A stretch of 64,000 nucleotides of DNA from DASQHL01 sp963843685 (GCA_963843685.1 CAWJLO010000021.1:1-64000); one strand, 5' to 3'; positions 52,209 to 60,310 are shown, counted from the first letter of the stretch. Notes: generated by a model not told the origin, from the sequence alone. A program made the numbers and translations.

Positions 52209-53385
52209 ATGCCCGATGCCATCGAAGCCGCGAAACAGCGCGCCCGCGCCGCCGTCGATGCTGCGCGCGATGACCTCATCCGCATCTCTCGCGAGATTCA
52301 CGACCACCCGGAACTCGCCTTCCACGAGCACCACGCGTACGCCGAGCTCGTCCCCTTCATCGAAGGGGCTGGCTTCACCGTGCAGGGCGGCGTCTACGGC
52401 ATGGAGACCGCCTTCCGCGGCGAGTGGGGTCACGGCCCGGCGACCATCGCCATCTGCGCCGAATACGACGCCCTCCCGGAGATCGGCCACGCCTGCGGCC
52501 ACAACCTCATCGCCACGGCCGGCGTTGGCGCGGCCATCGCGCTCATCAAAGCCATCGATCCCGCCGATGCTCGCGTCGTCATCCTCGGCACGCCCGCGGA
52601 AGAGACGAAAGGCGGCAAGGTCATCATGGCCAACCAGGGCTGCTTCGACGACGTCGACGTCGCCATGATGGCGCACCCCATGGCCGTCGATCTCGCCGAT
52701 CCGCCCATGCTGGGCGTCGCCCACGTCGACGTGGAGTATCGCGGCCGTGCCGTCCACGCCTCCGTCGCCCCCGAGCAGGGCGTCAACGCTCTCGACGCCA
52801 TGGTCACCGCCTACCAGGCCGTCGCCCAGCTCCGCCAGCACATCCGCCGCGACGCTCGTCTCCACGGCATCATCACCTACGGCGGCGCCGCGGCGAACAT
52901 CGTCCCCGACCGCACGACCGGGATCTTCTACGTGCGCGCCGCACACCCCTCCTACCTCAAGGAGCTCAAGAAGCGCGTCCAACACTGCTTCGAGGCGGGC
53001 GCACTCGCGACCGGCTGCGAGTTGATCACCGACTGGCACGAAGATCTCGAGTACCAGCCCCTGCGCAACAACCGGCCGATGGTGGAGGCCTACCGCCGCA
53101 ACGGGGAGGCCGTCGGCAAGCAGTTCGTCGACCTCAAGAACGTCTCCACCGGCAGCACCGACATGGGCAACGTCAGCCAGATCGTGCCCTCATATCCATC
53201 CGACGTTCGGCGTCGGCCAGATGATCTTCAACCACACCCCGGAGTTCACCGCCGCCGCCATCACGGACGCCGCCCACGAGTCCATGCTCCAGACCGCCCA
53301 GGCCCTCGCCATGACCGGCGTCGACCTCGCCCTCGACCCCACGCTCCTCCGCCGCGCCAAAGAAGACTTCGCCGGCTCCCGCTAG
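52209..53385 (+). pseudogene. M20-family amidohydrolase/peptidase, frameshifted near the 3' end
   Basis: From ATG 52209: ISREIHDHPELAFHEHHAYA, ICAEYDALPEIGHACGHNLI (metal ligands and catalytic Glu region), GTPAEETKGGKVIMA, EYRGRAVHASVAPEQGVNAL and NVSTGSTDMGNVSQIVPS. One extra T at about 53193 breaks the frame; removing it gives IVPSIHPTFGVGQMIFNHTP, a conserved end of the family, running to a stop at 53385. Restored length is 391 aa. The family cleaves N-acyl or p-aminobenzoyl-glutamate-type amides and small peptides. Confidence 0.9.
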
Positions 53386-53435
53386 AGAAGCGCGACGTTG
53401 CAGCTGCCGACGCCCCGACGAGCTGAGACGCGAAG

Positions 53436-53463
53436 CGTGGAGCACAGGCGCCCTCGCCTGTGC
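53436..53463 (+). repeat. Short hairpin repeat, copy 1
   Basis: GCGTGGAG followed by the perfect hairpin CACAGGCG CCCT CGCCTGTG (53443-53462). A second copy with small changes is at 60311. Confidence 0.65.
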
Positions 53464-53493
53464 CGTCCGTCTACATATGGACGAGCTGAAGCA

Positions 53494-53556
53494 GAGGTGC
53501 AGGGGGCGCAGCACCACTGCCGGGGCTCCGAGGGGGGCCCCGCCCTTGCTCTCCTT
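53494..53556 (+). repeat. Dispersed hairpin repeat, copy C (degenerate)
   Basis: Shares GAGGTGCAGGGGGCGCAGC and the following GCCGGGGCTCCG with copy D. The pairing in hairpin 2 is degraded (GAGGGGGGCCCCG) and hairpin 3 is not recognisable. Confidence 0.7.
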
Positions 53557-53664
53557 CTTGCCTGAGGAAAGTGGCCAGCCACCATCCTTCGTCGAGCGAC
53601 TGCAGCTCTGGCACATGCCGTGTGCTGGGCTACGCGCCTCGATGCCACGATTGGCGCCTGAAGC

Positions 53665-53766
53665 GGAGGTGCAGGGGGCGCAGCGCCCCTGCCGGGGGTC
53701 CGGGGGTGTCCCCCGGCGCCTAAGAAAAGGTGGTGCAGGGTACGCGCCAGCGGACACTGCACCACC
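53665..53766 (+). repeat. Dispersed three-hairpin repeat, copy D (long form)
   Basis: Hairpin 1: GCAGGGG/CCCCTGC (53671-53692). Hairpin 2: CCGGGGG TGT CCCCCGG (53700-53716). Hairpin 3: GGTGGTGCAG/CTGCACCACC (53729-53766). Compared with copy B, both sides of hairpin 1 change together. Confidence 0.9.
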
Positions 53767-53793
53767 GCCGGCGGCCCGGCGCGATCGCCACAC

Positions 53794-54690
53794 TCACTCA
53801 GTAAGCCGCTGCACCGTCGGCTCCAGCCCCAACTCCCCGATCATCGCCGCGATCTCGTCGTGCGTCAGCGCCCGACCCTTCCCCGCCACCGCCACCAGCG
53901 CCGCCTCCATCATGTTCGTCCCGAACGACCGCCCCTCCAGCACCGGCGTCGTCGTCACCAGCCAACGCACCCCCGCCGCTCGGAACCGCGCGACGTCGTC
54001 CTCCGTCGTCGTGTTCGTGCACACGATCTTCCCGTCCAGTCGCTCCGGCATGTGCCGCTTGATGTAGTGGCAATCGCCCGCCAGCACCGTCGCCCACGCG
54101 TAGCGAGCGCCGAACTTCGGCTGCGGCTGCTCCTGCTTCTCGCCCGTCGGGTACACCCACGAAAACGGCAGCCGTCCCGCAACCGGCATCACGATGCGAG
54201 CCGCCCACTTCAGCTGCCCCGGCGTTCGTAGCGCGATCGGCAGCCCCAGCGCGAACATCAGGTCGCCGAACACGCACGCGTACCCGTGCTCGTAGAACGA
54301 CATCGCCATCCCCCACCGGTCCGCCGCCGACGTGAACAGCACCCGTTTCGGCGCGATCTCGAACCGTGACTCCATGAACGGCACGACGTCCCGTTCCAGC
54401 GTGTTCTTCAGCCCCGCCCCGTCGACGTATGGCGTGCGCTTCACGTCTCGCACCAGCTTCCGCACCGAGTGCAGCGGGTAGTACGTCCGGTCGACCGTCA
54501 CGCCCAGGTCCGTCCCGCCGACGCCGAACGCGTCGACCGTTCCGTCCATCTCCGCGTACAGTCGCATCGCCTTGGCCATGTCGCCGTCCGTGCCGATCCG
54601 CTCGATCCGCACGCGCTCGCCGAGCAGGTCGATCTCCACCGCCTTGTCCCGCGCCGACGACCCCAGGCTGATGCTCACCGCCCGCTTCAA
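53794..54690 (-). CDS. Conserved protein of the type often labelled 'quinate 5-dehydrogenase'
   Basis: 298 aa. AVSISLGSSARDKAVEIDLL and IERIGTDGDMAKAMRLYAEM with DAFGVGGTDLGV are, as far as I remember, the signature of a family annotated automatically as quinate 5-dehydrogenase in several phyla; I know of no experimental proof. C-terminal AATTTTEDD-like and MMEAALVAVAGKGRALTHDE segments could be a nucleotide-binding half. Its start overlaps the toxin-like gene stop by four bases (ATGA), so it is translated from the same message as the toxin-antitoxin pair. Confidence 0.6.
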   Translation of the reverse strand: MKRAVSISLGSSARDKAVEIDLLGERVRIERIGTDGDMAKAMRLYAEMDGTVDAFGVGGTDLGVTVDRTYYPLHSVRKLVRDVKRTPYVDGAGLKNTLERDVVPFMESRFEIAPKRVLFTSAADRWGMAMSFYEHGYACVFGDLMFALGLPIALRTPGQLKWAARIVMPVAGRLPFSWVYPTGEKQEQPQPKFGARYAWATVLAGDCHYIKRHMPERLDGKIVCTNTTTEDDVARFRAAGVRWLVTTTPVLEGRSFGTNMMEAALVAVAGKGRALTHDEIAAMIGELGLEPTVQRLTE

Positions 54691-54962
54691 GACTTCGGCT
54701 CCGCAACCGTCCCGATGCCGATGATCTCAATCGTCCACGCATTGACCACGTCGTAGATGATCCAATACCGCCCGTCGTTGTAGATCATGCCGTTCTCACG
54801 GCGCGGGACGCTATGGAAGGGGAATCTCGTTTCGTGATCAACGTCTGGCGCCGCACAGATGCGTGTGATGATCGCGTCGATCTGTTCTCGTTCAACTGAG
54901 GTGGCAACGGAGTCGTAGAAGAGGCGCGCGTCCGCGCCGAGCACTACATCAATGTCTGGCAT
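54687..54962 (-). CDS. RelE/ParE-like toxin candidate
   Basis: 91 aa. ADARLFYDSVATSVEREQID, a helix pair, then RENGMIYNDGRYWIIYDVVN and WTIEIIGIGTVAE, a strand series with an Arg/Tyr pattern like the RelE/ParE superfamily (RxxYRIIYxV, then ILxIG). It overlaps the upstream 64-aa gene by 14 bp. The size, order and overlap fit the antitoxin-first layout of type II toxin-antitoxin modules. Without a database match this is inference. Confidence 0.6.
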   Translation of the reverse strand: MPDIDVVLGADARLFYDSVATSVEREQIDAIITRICAAPDVDHETRFPFHSVPRRENGMIYNDGRYWIIYDVVNAWTIEIIGIGTVAEPKS

Positions 54963-55143
54963 GCTTCCGCTTCAACTCGCTGAAGCGGACGCCTTCTCCG
55001 CGGTCAAACGCTGCGATCGCCTCCGCGATCATCTTCTGGATCTTCGGGTCTGCCTCCAGCTTCGCGTTGAACGCCAGGATCTCCTCCCGCGTCATCTTGC
55101 GTTCGGGAACCTTCGCCTCAGCCTTGGATCGCGGTTTCGCCAT
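54949..55143 (-). CDS. Antitoxin candidate of the adjacent RelE/ParE-like gene
   Basis: 64 aa, highly charged, helical (MTREEILAFNAKLEADPKIQ, KMIAEAIAAFDRGEGVRFSE) with a basic C-terminus (LKRKHARH). The MxREEILAFN and GEGVRFSEL patterns resemble small antitoxins that are mostly unfolded until bound. AGGAGG lies five bases before ATG 55143, a strong ribosome-binding site that fits higher antitoxin output. Overlaps the downstream toxin candidate by 14 bp. Confidence 0.6.
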   Translation of the reverse strand: MAKPRSKAEAKVPERKMTREEILAFNAKLEADPKIQKMIAEAIAAFDRGEGVRFSELKRKHARH

Positions 55144-55250
55144 GACCGCCTCCTGTTGCGTCCATCATAGTCGATGTGCTGTGTCCGAAGCCGCGCCCTG
55201 ATGCCGTGAACTGACCACTGCAAACTGACCACTGACAACGGTAGACTCAC

Positions 55251-56426
55251 TCACCCGACCGGCGCCAGCCCCCGGATCCGCGCCACCGCCGGCGGCAGCA
55301 CCTCCAGCAGGTACTCCACCTCCTCCATCGTGTTCTCGTGCCCCAGCGTCAGCCGCAGGCTCCCCCGCAGGTACGCCTCCCGCACCCCCATCGCCACCAG
55401 CACGTGCGAAGGCTCCAGCGACGCCGTCGTGCACGCCGACCCACTGCTCGCCGCGATCCCCTGCAGGTCGAGCTGCAGCAGCACCGCCTCGCCCTCGACG
55501 TTCTTGAACGCGAAGCTCGCGCTGTTCGGCAGCCGCCGCGATCGATCCTTCGGCCCCGTCACGATCGTGTCCGGCACCCGCCGCGGCACCTCGTCCAACA
55601 GCCGGTCGCGCATCGCGATCACGTGCTCGTTCCGCGTGCCTCGCTCCTCGTGCGCCAGCCGCAGCGCCGTCGCCAGCCCGACTGCCCCCGCCACGTTCTC
55701 CGTCCCCGCCCGACGGTTGCGCTCCTGCGACCCGCCGACGATCTGCGCCGAGAACGGCGTCCGCCCCCGCACGTACAGCGCCCCCACCCCCTTCGGCCCG
55801 TTGATCTTGTGCGCCGCGATCGACAGCAGGTCCACCCCCAGCGCGTCGACGTCCAGCGGCAGCGCCCCCGCCGCCTGCACCGCGTCCGTGTGCACCATGA
55901 TGTGCGGATCGCGCTCCTTCACCACGCGCGCGATCTCCGCGATCGGCTCGATCGTCCCCACCTCGTTGTTCGCGTACATCACGCTCACCAGCGTCGTGCG
56001 GTCGTCCAGCGCCGCCCGCAGCGCCTCCACGTCGACGAATCCCTCCCCGTCGACGGGCAGGTACGTCACGCGGAACCCCTCCTGTTCGAGCGCCTCGCAC
56101 TCGTGCAGCACCGCATGATGCTCAATCGCCGTCGTGACGATGTGGTCGCCCCGCCGCCGCGCCGCCGTCGCCACCCCGCGCAGCGCCAGGTTGTCCGCCT
56201 CCGTCCCCCCGCTCGTGAACACCACCTCGTTCGGCTTGCACCCGAGCATCTCCGCCACCGACCGCCGCGCCCCGTCCAGCCCCTTCCGCGCCTCCCGCGC
56301 CTCCGCATAGATGCTGGACGGATTCCCCCACGCCGACGTCAGATACGGCAACATCGCCGCCACCACCCGACCATCGGTCGCCGTAGTAGCCGCATGGTCA
56401 AAATAAACCCGCGCTTCGCGTTCCAT
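55251..56426 (-). CDS. Cysteine desulfurase (IscS/NifS type)
   Basis: 391 aa PLP enzyme supplying sulfur for Fe-S clusters and thiolated tRNA. VYFDHAATTATDGRVVAAML, GNPSSIYAEAREARKGLDGA, VVFTSGGTEADNLALRGVA, THHxV-type segment ATAIEHHAVLHECEAL, VHTDAVQAAGALPLDV, LLSIAAHKINGPKGVGALYV (PLP Lys) and GIAASSGSACTTASLEPSHV with the catalytic Cys. ATG 56426 has TATCAT six bases upstream and no ribosome-binding site. No iscU adjoins it. Confidence 0.95.
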   Translation of the reverse strand: MEREARVYFDHAATTATDGRVVAAMLPYLTSAWGNPSSIYAEAREARKGLDGARRSVAEMLGCKPNEVVFTSGGTEADNLALRGVATAARRRGDHIVTTAIEHHAVLHECEALEQEGFRVTYLPVDGEGFVDVEALRAALDDRTTLVSVMYANNEVGTIEPIAEIARVVKERDPHIMVHTDAVQAAGALPLDVDALGVDLLSIAAHKINGPKGVGALYVRGRTPFSAQIVGGSQERNRRAGTENVAGAVGLATALRLAHEERGTRNEHVIAMRDRLLDEVPRRVPDTIVTGPKDRSRRLPNSASFAFKNVEGEAVLLQLDLQGIAASSGSACTTASLEPSHVLVAMGVREAYLRGSLRLTLGHENTMEEVEYLLEVLPPAVARIRGLAPVG

Positions 56427-56432
56427 GCGGGA

Positions 56433-56438
56433 ATGATA
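56433..56438 (-). promoter_or_regulatory. Candidate -10 element (TATCAT), leaderless spacing
   Basis: TATCAT on the minus strand ends six bases before ATG 56426. It is also one arm of an ATGATA/TATCAT inverted repeat in the divergent region. Confidence 0.5.
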
Positions 56439-56490
56439 ACGCGGAGGAGTATCATCCGACGGTCAGACGCTCACGGGCGGAAGGACAGCG

Positions 56491-57252
56491 ATGAGCGAGA
56501 GAGCACCGGCGAGGCGATGGACGCAACGTGAAGCGATGCTAGCGTATCGCCTGTACTGCGAGCTGCCGTTCGGCCGGCTCGATCAGCGGAATCCGCGCGT
56601 TATCGAACTCGCTCGCCTCCTCGATCGCAGCCCGGGTTCCGTGGCCCTGAAGCTCGTGAACTTCGCGCATCTCGATCCGGCGCTCCAGGCACGAGGAATC
56701 CGCGGCATGTCGAATGTCAGTGCCCTCGACCGGGAAGTGGCCCACGTCTTCTCGAACGACTGGAACTCGGCGCTTGAGTCGACCGCGGCTGACTGGCAGC
56801 CAATGGAACGCGATGGGGCGAGCAGCGAAGTCGATGAAGACGCGACGACCGAGGCAGTCGTGTCTGTGAAGGCGCGGCTCACGCAGCGCTTCTTTCGGTC
56901 GGCCGTACTCGCGGCGTACGACTATTCCTGCTGCGCATGCAGAGATCAATACACGCCAACTGCTGATTGCGAGCCACATTGTGCCTTGGTCATTGATGTC
57001 AAGAACCGCACAAACCCACGCAATGGCCTCGCGCTGTGCTCGCTTCACGACCGAGCCTTCGACGCCGGTCTCATGACAGTCTCCGCGGCCTTCTCGATGC
57101 GCATGAGCTCCGAACTCTTGCGACACGAGGACATTCCCATCATTCGCGTGGCATTCGTGGAATTGGCGGGGAAGCCGATTAGGACGCCTTCTCGCTTTGT
57201 CCCCGAACCGCGGTTCTTGCGCCATCACAACCGCAACGTCTTCCGGCCCTAA
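56491..57252 (+). CDS. HNH endonuclease-like protein with an internal out-of-frame segment
   Basis: 253 aa. GGAAGGA precedes ATG 56491. The N-terminus is helical (MLAYRLYCELPFGRLDQRNP). The C-terminal half has FFRSAVLAAYDYSCCACRD, then DVKNRTNPRNGLALCSLHDR and AFDAGLMTV, as in HNH nucleases of restriction type. The expected ASHIVPWS catalytic motif is missing from the frame, but the +1 frame of the same bases (56963-56992) reads LIASHIVPWS. One extra base near 56962 and one missing near 56991 would restore it. So the frame looks intact while the active site is scrambled over about ten codons. Confidence 0.75.
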   Translation: MSERAPARRWTQREAMLAYRLYCELPFGRLDQRNPRVIELARLLDRSPGSVALKLVNFAHLDPALQARGIRGMSNVSALDREVAHVFSNDWNSALESTAADWQPMERDGASSEVDEDATTEAVVSVKARLTQRFFRSAVLAAYDYSCCACRDQYTPTADCEPHCALVIDVKNRTNPRNGLALCSLHDRAFDAGLMTVSAAFSMRMSSELLRHEDIPIIRVAFVELAGKPIRTPSRFVPEPRFLRHHNRNVFRP

Positions 57253-57533
57253 CCTACGACCGAGACTGGCTCCGAGTACACGCGAGCGGAACCACTGCAT
57301 CCGCGGCAGATGCTGTGATCATTGGCGAGCACCACGCAGTCCGAGAGGTCACAGCCGTCGTGTTCACATCGCTCAGCGCACTCGACGCGAAGGTACGGAT
57401 GAGGATCCGGCAGGGCGAGGTGGCCTGGTGTGAACATGTGATAGTCGAACTCTGGCGGATGGCCCTCGCACCGGAAGCCGCAGCCGCACGTATATCGGGC
57501 AACGGGCCGCTCGCTCGCTGCGGAGTCCGGCAC
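57249..57533 (-). CDS. Small cysteine- and histidine-rich protein downstream of dnaA
   Basis: 94 aa, not recognised. It has nine cysteines and four to five histidines in spaced pairs (YTCGCGFRCEGHPPEFDYH, VECAERCEHDGCDLSDC, HSICRGC), suggesting one or two zinc sites. The GTG start at 57533 lies six bases after the dnaA stop. Its stop overlaps that of the convergent HNH gene. Whether it is a real gene rests on Cys/His spacing and tight packing alone. Confidence 0.45.
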   Translation of the reverse strand: MPDSAASERPVARYTCGCGFRCEGHPPEFDYHMFTPGHLALPDPHPYLRVECAERCEHDGCDLSDCVVLANDHSICRGCSGSARVYSEPVSVVG

Positions 57534-57539
57534 GCCCCC

Positions 57540-58943
57540 CTACACCGCCACCGCCACAGCCCCCGCATCCCCCGCCGCCGCTACCGCCGCACGCACCGCC
57601 GATACGTCCGCCCGCGTCTCCGGCCGCGTCGTCTGCTCCAGCGCGATCCGTTGGATCCCCGCCAGCACCGTCGAGTGGTCGCGATTGCCGAACAGCCGCC
57701 CGATCTCCGCCACCGTCTTGCGGCCGTCCTCTTTCAGCACGTACATCGCCAGGTGCCGCGCGTACGCCACGTCCCGGCTGCGGCTCTTCCCCCGCAGGTC
57801 CGCCGGCTGCGTCCCCATCCGGCGGCACACCGCCGCCACGATCACGTCCGCGCTCGGCGCCGCCGCCTCCTGCGATACCGCCGCCGGCGCCAGCGGCGAC
57901 AGCGCCCGCTCGATGATCTCGCGCGTCACCTTCCCGCCGACCAGCGGGATGTACGCCAGCACGCGGTTCAGGAAGCCCTCCAGCTCGCGCACCGTCGGGC
58001 AGTAGTGCTCCGCGATCAGCTCCAGCGCCTCGTCCGGCAGCCGCACCGCGTGCCGAAGCGACTTCGCCCGCAGGATCGCCAGCCGTGTCTCGAACGCCGG
58101 CCGCTGCAGGTCCGCCACCAGCCCCCACTGCAGCCGCGACCGCAGCGGCTCGATGATCCCCGTCAGCTGCGCCGGCGCCCGGTCGCTCGAAACGCAGATC
58201 TGCTTCCCCGCCGAGTGCAGGTCGTTGAACGCGTGGAAAAACGCCTCCTGGAACCCCTGCCGCCCCTCGAAGAACTGCACGTCGTCGATCAACAGCACGT
58301 CCACGTTGCGGTACCGGTTCCGGAACTGCTCGTAGCCGTTGTCGCGGTTCGCCCGCGCGTAGTCGTTGCCGAACCGCTCCGCCGGCGCGTAGATCACCGA
58401 AAGCCCCGTCGCCCACGCCGCGTGGCCGATCGCCTCCAGCAGGTGCGTCTTCCCCAGCCCGCACGGCCCGATGATCGTCAGCGGGTTCGTCATCCCCGGC
58501 TGCTGCACCACCTTGCGCGCGCTCTCGAACGCCAGCGCGTTCTCCTCCCCCACCACGAACGTCTCGAACGTCAGCGCCGCGTTGAGCGCTGGCGGCGCGA
58601 CGGAGCGCCGCAGGAACGCGGGCACCTCCGTCGCGCCGTCCGGCTCAGACAGGAGAACAGGCGCATCAGTAAGTCCCGGCCGCACCACCTCGAACGAGAC
58701 GTCGACCGCGTGCCCCAGCACGCGCGCCAGCGTCTTCGTGATCAGCGGGCGCAACCGCGTCGCGAGCCACTCCGTCGCGAAGTCGCTCTGCGCTCCCACG
58801 ACGAAGCGCTCGTCTTCTTGCCGCAGGCCGATGGTGTCGCGCAGCCACGTGTCGTAGTTCGCGCGCGTGACCAGCATCTCCAGTTGGCCCAGTGTCGCGA
58901 TCCAGGTCGCGGCCGGTGTCGTCGCCGTGGTGGTGGGCGTCAT
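57540..58943 (-). CDS. dnaA: Chromosomal replication initiator protein DnaA
   Basis: 467 aa. Domain I: WIATLGQLEMLVTRANYDTW. AAA+ domain: LTIIGPCGLGKTHLLEAIGH (Walker A), NVDVLLIDDVQFFEGRQGFQ (Walker B), ICVSSDRAPAQLTGIIEPLR (sensor I and Arg finger region). DNA-binding domain IV: SRSRDVAYARHLAMYVLKED and EIGRLFGNRDHSTVLAG. Walker A has PC in place of the usual GV. ATG 58943 is chosen near the family start; ATG 58994 is possible, and neither has a clear ribosome-binding site. dnaN, recF and rpmH are not nearby. Confidence 0.92.
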   Translation of the reverse strand: MTPTTTATTPAATWIATLGQLEMLVTRANYDTWLRDTIGLRQEDERFVVGAQSDFATEWLATRLRPLITKTLARVLGHAVDVSFEVVRPGLTDAPVLLSEPDGATEVPAFLRRSVAPPALNAALTFETFVVGEENALAFESARKVVQQPGMTNPLTIIGPCGLGKTHLLEAIGHAAWATGLSVIYAPAERFGNDYARANRDNGYEQFRNRYRNVDVLLIDDVQFFEGRQGFQEAFFHAFNDLHSAGKQICVSSDRAPAQLTGIIEPLRSRLQWGLVADLQRPAFETRLAILRAKSLRHAVRLPDEALELIAEHYCPTVRELEGFLNRVLAYIPLVGGKVTREIIERALSPLAPAAVSQEAAAPSADVIVAAVCRRMGTQPADLRGKSRSRDVAYARHLAMYVLKEDGRKTVAEIGRLFGNRDHSTVLAGIQRIALEQTTRPETRADVSAVRAAVAAAGDAGAVAVAV

Positions 58944-58994
58944 CGTCCGCCGGCCTGCGTCGCGTTGTATCGATTCCCTGTGTCGCGACGGCAT

Positions 58995-59449
58995 CCTGCA
59001 GGCAACACGAATCCCTCCCTGGGCAAACTCAGGAAATGAGCCGAAACCGAAGACTGGTAACTGAAACGTGCCCGAGGTTGGAGACCCAGTGTCGCGAGAC
59101 GGCCCCTCTACCTATCTCGCTCCTCCCCCGTTGTCCGGGCGAACGACCCGCTCCGTCTCGCGACGGTGCGGGTCGCTTGAGGTGGTGTGACTCCTCAGGA
59201 CAGGGCGAAGAATACAGTGGCCCCTCTGGCTGATCAAGGCTTTTATGACGACTCTCCCACCGAAATTCTCCCCCTTTTCTAAGCGTCGCGCGCCGCTCCC
59301 CGCGCGGCCTCTCGCGGCCGCCGCGCGCGGCGCCTTCGCCGGCGCGAGTCGCACTGTGCGCACCGTCACGAGGTCGCCCGTACCGTTCATTGCTTGGCGC
59401 GCCGAAGTCAAGTGAATCGCAGCCTCGAGCCTGTTACAGTGCTGTACCA
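58995..59449. promoter_or_regulatory. dnaA upstream region with a 12-bp inverted repeat
   Basis: About 455 bp without genes. GTCGCGAGACGG (59091-59102) and CCGTCTCGCGAC (59153-59164) are perfect complements 50 bp apart. I found no TTATCCACA-type DnaA boxes in this stretch, so it is not an obvious origin. TACAGT (59435-59440) ends nine bases before ATG 59450. Confidence 0.5.
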
Positions 59450-60286
59450 ATGGAACGCACGCACGCGGAACGCACCCACGCCATCCCGAACGCCGACGCG
59501 CAACACGCCGGCGCCCTCCACCGATTCATGAACGCCGTGCAGCGCCGCCGCATCTACCGCGACGCCTTCGAGCTCTCGCTCGTCGCGCTCGCGTTTCTCT
59601 TCTACTTCCTTGTCCGCGGCGCCGTCGTCGATCGTCAGACAGAGGCGCTCAACAACGCACACCGCATCATGGACTTCGAGCGCACGCTCGGCATCTTCTG
59701 GGAGCCGCGCCTGCAGGAGGTCGTGCTCCACCGCCGCCTCCTCGTCGATCTCTTCAACTTCATCTACTTCTGGATGGACTTCCCGCTCATCGTCGCCGTC
59801 GGCTTTCTGCTCTACTTCTTCCGCCGACACCAGTACACCGTCGCCCGCGACGCCATCCTGCTCTCCGGCGCGATCGCGCTCGTCGTCTACAACCTCTTCC
59901 CCGTCATGCCGCCACGCCTCGTCCCCGGCGGCGAGTTCGTCGGCACGATCGAGAAGTACAACCAGCTCAGCTATCAGGCGCAGTCACTCAGGGCGTTCGT
60001 GAACCCCTACGCCGCCGTCCCCAGCCTCCACTTCGGTTGGGCGATGATCATCGGCGGCGCCATCTTCCTCGCCACGCGCAATCCCCTCACCCGCGCGTTC
60101 GGCATCCTGCTCCCGTGGGCCCAGCTCGCCGCCATCGTCTTCACGGCAAACCACTACATCACCGATGCCTTCGCCGGGCTCGTCGTCTGTCTCGCCGGCG
60201 TCGTGCTCGCGGGCGCGCTCCAGCTCTGGTTCTATCCCGCCCTCCATCGTGCCGTCGTCCGTCGCTGGCCTCCGCTACCAGCCTGA
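59450..60286 (+). CDS. PAP2-superfamily membrane phosphatase (Aur1/Ipt1-like)
   Basis: 278 aa with about six membrane segments. The active-site blocks are VPSLHFGWAMIIGG (Ser-His) and ANHYITDAFAGLVV (His, Asp), the pattern of the PAP2_3/inositol phosphorylceramide synthase-like subgroup. N-terminal FYFLVRGAVVDRQTEALNNA is typical of that subgroup. Acts on phospholipid head groups or polyprenyl phosphates at the membrane. ATG 59450. Confidence 0.88.
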   Translation: MERTHAERTHAIPNADAQHAGALHRFMNAVQRRRIYRDAFELSLVALAFLFYFLVRGAVVDRQTEALNNAHRIMDFERTLGIFWEPRLQEVVLHRRLLVDLFNFIYFWMDFPLIVAVGFLLYFFRRHQYTVARDAILLSGAIALVVYNLFPVMPPRLVPGGEFVGTIEKYNQLSYQAQSLRAFVNPYAAVPSLHFGWAMIIGGAIFLATRNPLTRAFGILLPWAQLAAIVFTANHYITDAFAGLVVCLAGVVLAGALQLWFYPALHRAVVRRWPPLPA

Positions 60287-60310
60287 ACCGCCGTTCCGAA
60301 CGGCACGCCG

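Larger units (their letters stand above)
53386..53793. other. Repeat-filled gap between convergent genes
   Basis: 408 bp containing a short hairpin repeat (53436-53463) and two copies (C and D) of the three-hairpin element in the same orientation, about 170 bp apart. No coding frame is convincing. Confidence 0.75.

Noticed and set aside
57315..59039. 574-aa plus-strand open frame
   Set aside because: Arg/Pro/His-rich antisense shadow of dnaA.
58995..59449. Replication origin next to dnaA
   Set aside because: No DnaA-box cluster or AT-rich unwinding stretch seen by eye; only one inverted repeat.
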